Source of the DNA: Gammaproteobacteria bacterium
Lineage (GTDB): Bacteria; Pseudomonadota; Gammaproteobacteria; Pseudomonadales; Azotimanducaceae
Length of the DNA stretch: 64,000 nucleotides
Reading direction: 5' to 3'
NCBI GenBank assembly: GCA_026706935.1
Contig: JAPOXV010000018.1
Location: 496,001-560,000 of the forward strand
The translations under genes were made by a program, and so were the position numbers. A model generated the notes under the pieces. It made no database searches, had not been told where the DNA came from, and saw only the letters and a list, made by a program, of their open reading frames with translations. Below are positions 27,490-36,518 of the stretch, piece after piece (within the stretch, counting starts at the first letter, position 1; the number at the start of each line of letters is the position of its first letter).

Positions 27490-28920
27490 AGGTTCGACGA
27501 CTACCTACTCGATCCTAAGTTTTTCGACGAGTTCCTTAAACCCGATCGACAACCGCGAGACTATGCGCAACCGCTATACGACGCCTTTGCAGAGATGCCT
27601 CCTGAGCGGATGGCGGCGATTCAAGAACGCGTAACTCGATCGTTTACAAATGAAGGTATTTCGTTCACCCTTTACGACGAAGACGAAGCGACTGAACGCA
27701 TCATTCCAATTGATGCAATCCCGCGTGTCGTCCCACACGACGAATGGCTCACGATCGAATCAGGCTTGAAGCAGCGAGTCAGTGCGTTAAATCGCTTCTT
27801 GCATGACGTTTACCACGATGCCCAAATCGTCAAAGACGGCGTGATACCCGTCGATATCGTCAAGAGTTGCCCCCAGTATCGCTTAGAAATGCATCGTGTG
27901 ACCACGCCGAATGACGTTTATGTGGGTATTTGTGGCAGTGACATCGTGAGGACGAACGACGGCTATCGCGTTCTCGAAGACAACCTGCGTGTACCGTCGG
28001 GTGTTTCCTACATGATTGCAAATCGACGCGCCGTAAAGTCCAACATGCCACGTATTTTTCGCCAAAACAACGTTATGGAAGTTGAGCAATACGGTCGGTA
28101 CCTATTCGAAACACTACGGGAGCTAACTTGGACGCAAACAAGCGAACCATCGATCGCGTTACTCACACCCGGGATATTCAATGCCGCTTTTTACGAGCAC
28201 GTGTTCCTCGCGCATGAAATCGGTGCAGCTCTTGTCGAAGGACAAGACCTGGTTGTAAATGATGGTTTCGTTTATATGCGGACAACAACCGGACTTCGAA
28301 AAGTAGACGTTATTTACCGTCGACTCGACGACGATTTCATTGATCCTCTAACGTTTCGCCGCGATTCTGCATTAGGCGTACCTGGTCTCATGCATGCGTT
28401 TAAACTCGGAAACGTCTCATTGGTTAACGCGCCTGGTACGGGGGTAGCTGACGATAAGAGCGTCTACGTATATGTTCCTGACATGATCCGCTACTACCTC
28501 AGCGAAGAACCTATATTGCAGAACGTCGACACATTCATGTGTCGACGACCGAAAGACCTTGAATACACTCTCGATAACCTGGACAAGCTCGTGGTCAAGA
28601 CAGTAGGCGGTTCCGGTGGATACGGGATGTTGATCGGTCCGCAGGCGACAATAAAGGAGCGTAGTGATTACGCGCAAGGCATTCGAGATGATCCTGAGAA
28701 TTTCATCGCCCAGCCACTACTAGAACTGTCGCGATCTCCGTGTTGGATCGACGGTGCTCTTAGACCGCGCTGCGTTGACCTACGACCATTCATACTGCAA
28801 GGCGCGGAAACAAGAATCGTTAGTGGCGCATTCTGTCGTGTTGCATTGCCTGAAGGCAGCTACGTGGTCAACTCTAGTCAAGGCGGAGGTGGAAAGGACG
28901 TGTGGGTTGTACGAGATTGA
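27487..28920 (+). CDS. Circularly permuted type 2 ATP-grasp protein
   Basis: A COG2308-type circularly permuted ATP-grasp protein. The first ATG (27595) gives 441 residues, but the 36 codons upstream clearly encode the family N-terminus (RFDDYLLDPKFFDEF, normally M-x-F-x-x-Y), so translation probably starts at the ATC at 27487, giving 477 residues. The ATP-grasp part includes DNLRVPSGVSYMIANR near residue 160, the KTVGGSGGYGMLIGP nucleotide loop near 370, and SPCWIDGALRPRCVDLRPF near 418. It is four bases upstream of an alpha-E gene and followed by a transglutaminase. The trio is a widespread conserved cluster proposed to make or modify a peptide-like bond; the substrate is unknown. Confidence 0.88.
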   Translation: MRFDDYLLDPKFFDEFLKPDRQPRDYAQPLYDAFAEMPPERMAAIQERVTRSFTNEGISFTLYDEDEATERIIPIDAIPRVVPHDEWLTIESGLKQRVSALNRFLHDVYHDAQIVKDGVIPVDIVKSCPQYRLEMHRVTTPNDVYVGICGSDIVRTNDGYRVLEDNLRVPSGVSYMIANRRAVKSNMPRIFRQNNVMEVEQYGRYLFETLRELTWTQTSEPSIALLTPGIFNAAFYEHVFLAHEIGAALVEGQDLVVNDGFVYMRTTTGLRKVDVIYRRLDDDFIDPLTFRRDSALGVPGLMHAFKLGNVSLVNAPGTGVADDKSVYVYVPDMIRYYLSEEPILQNVDTFMCRRPKDLEYTLDNLDKLVVKTVGGSGGYGMLIGPQATIKERSDYAQGIRDDPENFIAQPLLELSRSPCWIDGALRPRCVDLRPFILQGAETRIVSGAFCRVALPEGSYVVNSSQGGGGKDVWVVRD

Positions 28921-28923
28921 GCA

Positions 28924-29907
28924 GTGCTAGCACGAAGCGCTGAATGTTTGTATTGGATGGGCCGCTATCTAGAAAGGACGGAACACCTATGCCAACTCCT
29001 AGGGGTGCAAATCGGTGCACTTATTGACCGACCTGTTCGAGAATTGACTTTCGGATGGCATCGGATCTACAAGCACCTTCGTGAAACACCGCCTTCAAGT
29101 AGTCAAAAGGAGGAGTTTTCATTTACGGACGACGAGTCACTCGCCGATGCGTACACACTCACCGATGACTTGACGTTCGAACCGAACAACAAGTACTCCA
29201 TTTGGAGTTGCTTCGCGCAAAGTCGAGAGAACGCGCGCCAAGTGCGGCATTGCATCTCTGAAGACATGTGGAGTTCATTGAACCTTAGCTATCTCCGCGT
29301 TCGCGACGCTACTCTGGCAGATATATGGCAAGATGAGCCTGAGCAGTTCTACGTCGATTTAGTCCGTGACGTCAACACGTTCTTTGGTATGGCATCCGTT
29401 TCGATGTATCGCGATGAAGGATGGGATTTCCTACAGCTTGGTAAGACGATCGAACATCTGCAATTGCGTGTGAATCTACTCGCGATTCAATCGCAGGACA
29501 GCATACCTTTACCGTCCGATGGTACGAGAGATTTCGAATGGACCAGTATTCTCAACGCATATCGCGCCAGTGGTGCATATCAACAAAACTACGGTGTTGA
29601 TATCAGCGCTGACGACGCGTTGGACATGCTCGTCTCAAATGCTGACCTTCCTAATTCGCTTATGTATGCGATTACTCGTACCGACGAGAGAATCCGAGAC
29701 TTGGATATCGCGCCAGACGCTAAGTCAGGCGATTCAGCGTTGCGGTTTTCAGGTCGACTGAAGTCGCTCGTCGCACACGAATGGCCTGATACAGACGACC
29801 GAACGCGCATGCTCGTTCTGATCGGTAATTTGGCAGATCGACTACACGACCAGATCGCGGAGGCATGGTTCAACTATCGAAACGAAAATGCTTCGAGGCA
29901 GTTCTAA
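28924..29907 (+). CDS. Alpha-E domain protein (DUF403, COG2307)
   Basis: A 327-residue, mostly helical protein starting at GTG three bases after the ATP-grasp stop. The opening LARSAECLYWMGRYLERTEH is the hallmark of the alpha-E family. The middle contains WSCFAQSRENARQVRHCIS, and the end NLADRLHDQIAEAWFNY, also typical. No catalytic function is established; the family is nearly always found next to the circularly permuted ATP-grasp and a transglutaminase, as here. The following transglutaminase start overlaps the last base of its TAA stop (TAATG), so the three genes are translationally coupled. Confidence 0.93.
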   Translation: MLARSAECLYWMGRYLERTEHLCQLLGVQIGALIDRPVRELTFGWHRIYKHLRETPPSSSQKEEFSFTDDESLADAYTLTDDLTFEPNNKYSIWSCFAQSRENARQVRHCISEDMWSSLNLSYLRVRDATLADIWQDEPEQFYVDLVRDVNTFFGMASVSMYRDEGWDFLQLGKTIEHLQLRVNLLAIQSQDSIPLPSDGTRDFEWTSILNAYRASGAYQQNYGVDISADDALDMLVSNADLPNSLMYAITRTDERIRDLDIAPDAKSGDSALRFSGRLKSLVAHEWPDTDDRTRMLVLIGNLADRLHDQIAEAWFNYRNENASRQF

Positions 29908-30821
29908 TGCCACAATTTATGCGTTACGACATCAAACATACGACGTCATACCGGTATGAAGAGAACATCAGTTCGTGTGTGATGTCGCTTTGTATGCAAC
30001 CCCGCAATCACCGAGGCCAGTCGGTAAGTAGCTTCCTCATCCATACAACGCCCATTACGTCTTTCAGTGTGGAATTTGATGCGTTCGGAAATCGACATCA
30101 TTTTTTCGATATTGATCATCCGCACGATCAACTCGACATTACGGTCTCAGCGGTCATCGAACGCGCGTTGCGTGACCCGCCTAACGAGTCGTTTTCTCTC
30201 CCAATCAGGTCGTGGACAGAACTCGAAGCGTTAAAAAACGATTGGGACATGTGGGAATTCCTTCGCTCTACAGCTTTGACTACGGTTTCAGAATCGCTAA
30301 ACGATTGGCTCTTGACCGTTCCAATATCTGAAAACGACGACCCCTACACCCGTTTAAAACGCCTGACCCAGCACATGTTCAAGACGTTCGAATATCAACC
30401 AGGCTCAACACATGTCGATTCGACCATTGACCACTTTCTTGAAATCCAGGCAGGCGTCTGTCAGGACTATGCGCATCTGATGATTGCGGTCGCACGTTTC
30501 TGGGGAATTCCCGCTCGTTACGTGTCCGGATATCTATACGACAGAGAGGAACAAACATTACGTGCAGCAAATGCAACCCATGCATGGGTCGAATGTTGGC
30601 TTCCTCAACTCGGATGGATGCCATTTGATCCAACAAACGCTAAGGTTGACGACGAAAATCTAATCACCGTCGCAATTGGTCGCGACTATCGTGACGTCGC
30701 ACCTTCTCGAGGAATCACATTCGGTGGCGGGCGGAGTGAACTATCTGTTGGCGTCGACGTGAAGCGTCAATGGACCGAATCGAATCCCCAAGCAAGCGAT
30801 CACCAAACTACGCAACAGTGA
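29907..30821 (+). CDS. Transglutaminase-like cysteine peptidase family protein
   Basis: A 304-residue protein of the bacterial transglutaminase family (COG1305) from the ATG at 29907, whose A overlaps the alpha-E stop. A second ATG at 29919 (MRYDIKHTTSYRYE) matches the usual family start and may be used instead. The N-terminal beta domain (HTTSYRYEENISSCV) precedes the catalytic core: C185 in QAGVCQDYAHLM, H225 in ATHAWVE and D241 in MPFDPTN form the Cys-His-Asp triad. The reaction could be amide hydrolysis or transfer. With the ATP-grasp and alpha-E partners it suggests a build-and-trim system for a peptide-like linkage. It ends seven bases before a convergent amidohydrolase gene. Confidence 0.92.
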   Translation: MPQFMRYDIKHTTSYRYEENISSCVMSLCMQPRNHRGQSVSSFLIHTTPITSFSVEFDAFGNRHHFFDIDHPHDQLDITVSAVIERALRDPPNESFSLPIRSWTELEALKNDWDMWEFLRSTALTTVSESLNDWLLTVPISENDDPYTRLKRLTQHMFKTFEYQPGSTHVDSTIDHFLEIQAGVCQDYAHLMIAVARFWGIPARYVSGYLYDREEQTLRAANATHAWVECWLPQLGWMPFDPTNAKVDDENLITVAIGRDYRDVAPSRGITFGGGRSELSVGVDVKRQWTESNPQASDHQTTQQ

Positions 30822-30828
30822 AATTCGG

Positions 30829-32541
30829 CTATTGCGCTAAAGGTCCTCTAAGGAACTCGCCACTCTGACTACCCGTGTGGACGTTGCGCTCTAGAAAGAC
30901 CTCGCCATTAACGATCGTGTTTTTGATCCCGTGCGCTACCTGCTTCAGACGTCGTGCACCCGAAGGTAAGTCATGTACGACTTCCGGCATATCAGGACCT
31001 ATCGTATCTGCATCGAAAATCGTTATGTCCGCTGCGTTGCCAACCTTCAGCAAACCCCGGTTCTTCAAACCCCATCGTGTTGCTGGCACACTCGTCACAA
31101 GTCGAACTGCAGCCTCAAGCGTCAATGCGTTTTCCTCGCGAACCCAATGCTTGAACAGGTGTGTTTGAAGTGAGCTGTCCATGATTTGCGATACGTGAGC
31201 TCCTGAATCCGAAAACGTGCAGACTGTGTTCGGGGTTTTAATTAGATCAATCACCTCTGAGTCGATCTCGTTCGCAATGGGTTGTCGGAACATTGCTTTG
31301 AAATCGCTTTCAACAGCTAAATCAATCATCAGTTCTACAGGCGAAATCCCCTTCTCTGCCGCGAGTTCGTCCATCCGCGTGGTACCGCCCGACGGTTCGT
31401 CGAGCAAGTATGTCCAATGCCAGTCCGGCGGACGCACTTCTGCTCCAATTGCTCGATGTCGTTCACTCGGGTGAGAAGCGATTTCGACGAGTTTGGCTTT
31501 TATTTCCGGATCACGTAACTTGGCAATCTGTTCATCTTTTGGTAGGCGTCGGATATCGCGCCAATGTTCCCAACTATCGAACGGCGTACGCGTTTCAAAA
31601 CTCAATATCACGTTCAGAGCGCGCGAGTGCACTTGAGTGAACATTTCGCCGCCTGCAGCATTTACGTCCTGCACGAAATCGAGATACCCTCGCCAAAACT
31701 CAGGCGCGCGTCGCGAACTGAACATCCCAAATGTCACCGGTACGCCGTAATCGACTGATAGTTCTCGAAGGCGGTTTTGATAGTCTTGTAGCCGGTCTGG
31801 ATGACGACCTGTATCTTCCGACGCGATCTCAAAAATGCCAGCTCCAGTCTCTCGCATCTTCGTCGCAATGTACTTGACTTCAGACCAGTCCGCGATTCGG
31901 CTTGCTACAGGCTTCCGGTCCGCTGTCTCATGGTTGCGCGTGCGTGATGTGGAAAAACCAATCGCGCCCGCTTTCACGGCATCTTGAACGATTGATGCCA
32001 TCGTCTTCAGTTCGTCTTCTGTCGCACTCTCCTCAAACGCTCGCTGGCCCATCACGTACGTCCGTAGTGCGCTATGCCCGACATAGCCCGCATAGTTGAT
32101 GCCTTTCGGCGTGGCGGCTACCGCATCCATGTATTCTGGATAGGTTTCCCAACGCCACTCGATTCCTTCTAGCATCGCTTCACGAGAGATGTCCTCGGCG
32201 CGTTCTAAATTCCGAAATACAAGATCGGCTTCGCTTTCACGACATGGCGCCAATGTGAATCCGCAATTTCCCATTACGACACTGGTGACACCGTGATAAC
32301 AGGAGCATGATCCGAGCTGATCCCAAAAAACCTGCGCGTCCATGTGGGTATGACCGTCGATGAAACCTGGCGAAACAACGTGACCATCGGCGTCGATAGT
32401 CCTTTCAGCCTTCTCGTTCAATTTACCGATCGCAGTGATCAGACCATCCTTGACCGCAACATCAGCTTGAATGCCCGGCGAGCCGGAACCGTCTACTACG
32501 AGTCCGTTTTGAATCAGTAGGTCGTGAGCCACGCGTTTCAC
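30829..32541 (-). CDS. Amidohydrolase, N-acyl-D-amino-acid deacylase-like (copy 1)
   Basis: A 570-residue amidohydrolase of the COG3653 type, related to D-aminoacylases that remove acyl groups from N-acyl-D-amino acids. Zinc-site features: H64-x-H66 in GHTHMD, Cys in GNCGFTLAPC, and the Asp of FSDSGAHVSQIMD. The C-terminal KNTIVNGEVFLERNVHTGSQ closes the beta-sandwich. The start is GTG at 32541; the family start MxxDLLIQNG lies a few codons in. It is the longest of three paralogues in the window (others at 39879 and 48290), with an extra segment around residues 330-400 including PPDWHWTYL. The real substrate is unknown. It is divergent from a luciferase-like gene. Confidence 0.9.
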   Translation of the reverse strand: MKRVAHDLLIQNGLVVDGSGSPGIQADVAVKDGLITAIGKLNEKAERTIDADGHVVSPGFIDGHTHMDAQVFWDQLGSCSCYHGVTSVVMGNCGFTLAPCRESEADLVFRNLERAEDISREAMLEGIEWRWETYPEYMDAVAATPKGINYAGYVGHSALRTYVMGQRAFEESATEDELKTMASIVQDAVKAGAIGFSTSRTRNHETADRKPVASRIADWSEVKYIATKMRETGAGIFEIASEDTGRHPDRLQDYQNRLRELSVDYGVPVTFGMFSSRRAPEFWRGYLDFVQDVNAAGGEMFTQVHSRALNVILSFETRTPFDSWEHWRDIRRLPKDEQIAKLRDPEIKAKLVEIASHPSERHRAIGAEVRPPDWHWTYLLDEPSGGTTRMDELAAEKGISPVELMIDLAVESDFKAMFRQPIANEIDSEVIDLIKTPNTVCTFSDSGAHVSQIMDSSLQTHLFKHWVREENALTLEAAVRLVTSVPATRWGLKNRGLLKVGNAADITIFDADTIGPDMPEVVHDLPSGARRLKQVAHGIKNTIVNGEVFLERNVHTGSQSGEFLRGPLAQ

Positions 32542-32683
32542 TTCCGATCAAAGAGATGTCGAATGCTAACACGCCGACCTCAATTCATAACAACCGACCC
32601 GCAACGCACCACCTTCTCATATGGTGAAGTGAAGATCTAAAAACGATGCCCTCTATACTTGCGCCAAAATCATCGGACGCCCC

Positions 32684-33919
32684 ATGAAATTCGGCATCTT
32701 CTACGAACATCAGCTTCCCCGTGATTGGCAACAAGATAGTGAACATCGCCTACTCAAGAATTCGTTAGCACAAATTGAGCTTGCTGACCAATTGGGATTT
32801 GATTACGCGTGGGAAGTCGAACACCACTTTCTAGAGGAGTATTCCCACTCGTCCGCACCTGAGGTATTTCTCGCAGCGGCTAGTCAGCGTACGAAGAACA
32901 TCCGATTAGGTCACGGTATTGTTCAGATGACCACAAACCACCCCGCTCGCGTCGCCGAAAAAATCGCGACGCTAGACCTGGTCTCAGATGGTCGTGTCGA
33001 ACTCGGGCTAGGCGAAGGCGCTTCCGTCACGGAATTGCATCCCTTCAACCTGCGATTTAGAGATAAGCGGGACGTCTGGGAAGATGCCGTCCGATGCACG
33101 CTTCCGATGTTTTGGAACCATGGATGGGAATACGACGGTGAGTTCTTCAAGTTTCCGTTGCGCGCTGTCGTGCCTAAACCTCTCCAGAAACCCCATCCAC
33201 CTCTGTGGGTAGCGTGTTCCCAGCTCGATACCATCAAGTATGCCGCACATCGAGGTATGGGCTCACTATGCTTCAAGTTTGTTAGTCTTGACGCTGCGCG
33301 AGCTTGGGTCAACGCGTACTACAACACGTTCGTTCGCGATTTAGAGAAACTCGAAGAGTACGAGACGAATCCCAATATCGCGGTTGTCAGTGGCTTCATG
33401 TGCGCTGAAACAGATGATCAAGCGTGGGAAAAGGCCGACGGCTGGACGTTCTTCCAGTTCGCACTACAGCTATACAACAAGGAAGGACCTTTCGCGCCTG
33501 GTTCGGTAAATTTCTGGGAGCGCTATCAGGAGTGGAAGCAAACTCCCGCTGGTCAAAAACGGTCCGGAAGCGAACTCATTGGATCTCCCGACACCATTCG
33601 TAACAGATTACGCGAGCTAGAACAATCCAACGTTGACCAGGTTATCTTGCTCAACCAAGCAGGTAAGAACACACACGAGGATATTTGTTCAAGTTTGGAA
33701 TTGTTTGCGAAGGAAGTCATGCCAGAATTCCAAGCGCGTCATGGCGAGCAGGAAGCTTGGAAGGCCGCTGTATTGAATGGCGAGATCGAACTCGAAGACC
33801 TTGACACGGATCCTTTCAACTTCGCGGCGCGCGGGAAACCCACTTTGCCGTCATCCCGAGAAAAGAAGAACGCTATTTCTGGCGTCGTTGGCCGACCAGA
33901 AGCAGAATCTATCACCTGA
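32684..33919 (+). CDS. LLM-class flavin-dependent oxidoreductase (bacterial luciferase-like)
   Basis: A 411-residue luciferase-like barrel, longer than its neighbours through a C-terminal extension (about residues 340-411) of low similarity. Landmarks: MKFGIFYEHQLPRDW, the EVEHHFLEEYSHSSAPEVFL segment (the EHHF pattern is typical of this class), IRLGHGIVQMTTNHPARVAE, and SDGRVELGLGEGAS. The LNQAGKNTHEDICSSLELFAKEVMPEF end is shared by this group. No strong ribosome binding site precedes the ATG. It is divergent from amidohydrolase copy 1 by 142 bases, the same pairing of luciferase-like and amidohydrolase genes seen at 38852-41519. Confidence 0.9.
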   Translation: MKFGIFYEHQLPRDWQQDSEHRLLKNSLAQIELADQLGFDYAWEVEHHFLEEYSHSSAPEVFLAAASQRTKNIRLGHGIVQMTTNHPARVAEKIATLDLVSDGRVELGLGEGASVTELHPFNLRFRDKRDVWEDAVRCTLPMFWNHGWEYDGEFFKFPLRAVVPKPLQKPHPPLWVACSQLDTIKYAAHRGMGSLCFKFVSLDAARAWVNAYYNTFVRDLEKLEEYETNPNIAVVSGFMCAETDDQAWEKADGWTFFQFALQLYNKEGPFAPGSVNFWERYQEWKQTPAGQKRSGSELIGSPDTIRNRLRELEQSNVDQVILLNQAGKNTHEDICSSLELFAKEVMPEFQARHGEQEAWKAAVLNGEIELEDLDTDPFNFAARGKPTLPSSREKKNAISGVVGRPEAESIT

Positions 33920-34010
33920 CCGAGCACCAGGACTAGATTTCAGTTTTGCCTCAACTGAATCCGCGTCAGTATTAGCAGAGAATTAAGGTAACTATTTGAT
34001 TTATTTGGAT

Positions 34011-34337
34011 TTAATCTGGTTCTTCAACTCTGAATAAGTTTATTAGACCTTGCGCTGAGAACGCGCCTGTCGCCGATAGTTTGCTGACGATCCAACCTGA
34101 TAACGCCGCCACACCGACGAGCGCAGTAATGACCAGCATGTACCCCATAACCAGAAGAAAGACAGTTACTGCTTCCACCACTCCTACACTCTCTCCTGTA
34201 GCGCGACGCGCTTCGACAAAGTAGTCTAGTATGGGCACGAGAACACCCATCCCCAGGATCACGTCGCTAAAAACCATCGCGATCACGACCATCACGCAGC
34301 TGATCGCGCCTGCTACCGCCGGATGGGACAAATTCAT
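34011..34337 (-). CDS. Small hydrophobic membrane protein, last gene of ABC exporter operon
   Basis: A 108-residue protein with no family I recognise. Two long hydrophobic stretches (about residues 9-38 and 52-86) could hold three or four membrane segments, separated by the charged DYFVEARRATGESVG. Its ATG overlaps the stop of the preceding small gene by four bases (ATGA), so it is the fourth member of an operon with two ABC half-transporters. A role as an accessory subunit or the product of a dedicated export system is a guess. Confidence 0.75.
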   Translation of the reverse strand: MNLSHPAVAGAISCVMVVIAMVFSDVILGMGVLVPILDYFVEARRATGESVGVVEAVTVFLLVMGYMLVITALVGVAALSGWIVSKLSATGAFSAQGLINLFRVEEPD

Positions 34338-34549
34338 CTCGTAACTACAGTTTTTTCGACGTTGACGTCGGTAGATCGGTCGTCAACGACTGCTACCGTT
34401 TGAGGACAATCCTGCTTCTGCAAGTCTAGGTAGATTCCCCAAGCGAAAAGTACACACAGAAGCAAACAGGACACAATCACCCCTGTGCCTACCAACTTCA
34501 TTGCATAGGGTTGTCGTGGTGGTTCAACTGTATTTTGAAAGTTGTCCAT
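34334..34549 (-). CDS. Small single-span membrane protein of ABC exporter operon
   Basis: A 71-residue protein from the ATG at 34549, chosen because GAGG precedes it and it lies seven bases after the upstream ABC gene; a longer frame to 34648 would overlap that gene. It has a short proline-containing N-terminus (MDNFQNTVEPPRQPY), one membrane segment (about residues 18-42) and a charged C-terminal tail. No family is recognised. It ends inside the start of the next small gene. The two small membrane proteins have no counterparts elsewhere in the window. Confidence 0.72.
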   Translation of the reverse strand: MDNFQNTVEPPRQPYAMKLVGTGVIVSCLLLCVLFAWGIYLDLQKQDCPQTVAVVDDRSTDVNVEKTVVTR

Positions 34550-34556
34550 TTGATCC

Positions 34557-36518
34557 TCAAGCAGTTTGTAGTGAAACGAATCGGGCGTAAATTCCGTCTT
34601 GATCCATGAGTGATTGGTGGTCACCAGATTCAACGATCGCACCTTCATCCATCACGTAAATACGATCGGCGGCGCGTATGGTTGATAAGCGATGGGCAAT
34701 GACGATCACGATCCGACCTTCTCTCGCCATGCGTAAATTACGCACGAGCTCGTTCTCGGTCCGAGGATCTAGCGCCGCTGTCGGTTCGTCGAGAATCAGA
34801 ACCGGTTTATTCGAAACCAACGCTCGCGCAATCGCAATACGTTGCTTTTGCCCTACGGATAGCTTTGCGCCCGCTTTGCCGAGATTTGTTTCGTAACCTT
34901 CAGGCAAGTTGTCAATGAATTCGTGAGCGCCAGCGACGCGTGCCGCGTCTTGAACATCGCTAATCGCAGCATCCCGCCGACCCATGCGAATATTGTTTGC
35001 TATGGTGTCATTAAAGACCGATGTTTCCTGGAATACGAATGAGACTTGCTCTCGAAGTCTGACCAGATCGTCTCCATCTGGCTCGATGCCATCAACAAGC
35101 AATCTACCTTTGGTAGGCGAGATCAGTGCTGGAATCAGGTATGCAAGTGTGGTCTTACCTGCACCTGTCGGACCAGAAATAGCGATCATCTCCCCGATGT
35201 GGGCGTGTAAATTGATGTCGCGCAGAACTTCCCTGCCGCCCGGATAACTGTACGAGACATCCTCTAGCTCGATAGACTGGGTCAATGCGAGCGATGAGTC
35301 GGTCGCCTGTAGCTCGCTAACAGGGTCCACGTTTTCTAATTCGCTATCCAAAATCATGAATACTCGATGCATTCCCGCAATCCCTTCCTGCAGAGTCAAC
35401 CACAACCGGCCGAGCCAACCAGCTGATGCGGAAATTGCGCCGTAGTAACCCCAAATCACAAACCAATCGCCCGGCGAGTACTCCTGATTGATGAACGGTA
35501 CAGCAAGGTAGTAGAACACGATATACACCATGTTCGCACCAATCACAAATCCGATGAAGTTACCGCTCACGCCAACTAAGACAACCTGACGAAAGCGCGA
35601 GAACGAAAACCAGCTCGCTTTTCTAAATTTTTCTACGTAAATGTCGGTGCTGCCAATGCCTTGCACCGCCATCATGTTCGCTAGTCCCTCTTCTATGACC
35701 GCTGTTGCTCTTGAACCCGCTTCACGCGCCAGTGTGCCGTATTTCCGGGACAGCTTCGCGATATAGAGCATCAGGACAAAGTTCAGTGGTCCTACTGCGA
35801 TTGCACCCCAGACGACAACAGGTTCGTTTCGGAATATGACGAACATCACAAGAATCGTCGTTACGAGATTAACAAACGAGGTTACTGGTCCGACCCAGAG
35901 ATTAAAGATGATGTTCGAAACGCCGGGTGTGTCATACATCGCGCGATAGACGACGTCACCGTTGGCTCTGTTCGACAACTCCGTAATACTGTGAGATTTA
36001 AAACGATGGAAAATGTCGCTACGTAAAGTGTGGTTGAGTCGTTGAGCGACTCGAATATGCCAGAGCGACTCGAATAAGCCATACAAACCACTGACCAGTG
36101 AATGCATGTTGTTTGCCGCGTTCTCTGAACGCGTCGCTATGTCCTCGCCTTCTGCTAACCAAGCAACTGCACTTGATCGCTGTGCACCGTCCGTCCCGTA
36201 AGCGCCAACCAAAACGAGCATCGTGATGAATAGAGTACCAAGGAAAAACGCGGTTTCGTACACCGAAAGCGTCAACATAAAGTCGATGATCGGCAAGAAA
36301 AAGAATGGCACATTCGCATCACTGGGTGGACTGATGTCTCGAACGACGATGAAGTCAACAATCGCTTTACCCGTTAGTGGTAGTAACAAGATCCAGAAAA
36401 TACTTGTCGCCTGCGTCATGCCTTTGACGGCTAATTCGAAGTCGTATCGCAGTGAGTACTTCAATGCACGACCCACGGTCTGGATCGCGATCCTGCCGCT
36501 AATCATCGACTCACTCAT
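34557..36518 (-). CDS. ABC exporter half-transporter, subunit 2
   Basis: A 653-residue type I ABC exporter half: a membrane domain with about six spans (residues ~30-350) followed by a nucleotide-binding domain with Walker A GPTGAGKTT, signature LSVGQKQRIAIARAL, Walker B VLILDEPTAALD and H-loop IAHR. Both the catalytic Glu and the signature look normal. Its ATG overlaps the stop of the partner gene (36515-38452) by four bases, so the two half-transporters are co-translated and probably form a heterodimer. It is followed by two small membrane-protein genes. The substrate (lipid, peptide or drug) cannot be read from sequence; no peptidase C39 domain is present. Confidence 0.93.
   Translation of the reverse strand: MSESMISGRIAIQTVGRALKYSLRYDFELAVKGMTQATSIFWILLLPLTGKAIVDFIVVRDISPPSDANVPFFFLPIIDFMLTLSVYETAFFLGTLFITMLVLVGAYGTDGAQRSSAVAWLAEGEDIATRSENAANNMHSLVSGLYGLFESLWHIRVAQRLNHTLRSDIFHRFKSHSITELSNRANGDVVYRAMYDTPGVSNIIFNLWVGPVTSFVNLVTTILVMFVIFRNEPVVVWGAIAVGPLNFVLMLYIAKLSRKYGTLAREAGSRATAVIEEGLANMMAVQGIGSTDIYVEKFRKASWFSFSRFRQVVLVGVSGNFIGFVIGANMVYIVFYYLAVPFINQEYSPGDWFVIWGYYGAISASAGWLGRLWLTLQEGIAGMHRVFMILDSELENVDPVSELQATDSSLALTQSIELEDVSYSYPGGREVLRDINLHAHIGEMIAISGPTGAGKTTLAYLIPALISPTKGRLLVDGIEPDGDDLVRLREQVSFVFQETSVFNDTIANNIRMGRRDAAISDVQDAARVAGAHEFIDNLPEGYETNLGKAGAKLSVGQKQRIAIARALVSNKPVLILDEPTAALDPRTENELVRNLRMAREGRIVIVIAHRLSTIRAADRIYVMDEGAIVESGDHQSLMDQDGIYARFVSLQTA

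Noticed and set aside
33939-33959. TTCAGTT / AACTGAA hairpin after a luciferase-like gene
   Set aside because: Seven A/T-rich pairs and no T-run; possible terminator but not supported enough to list.
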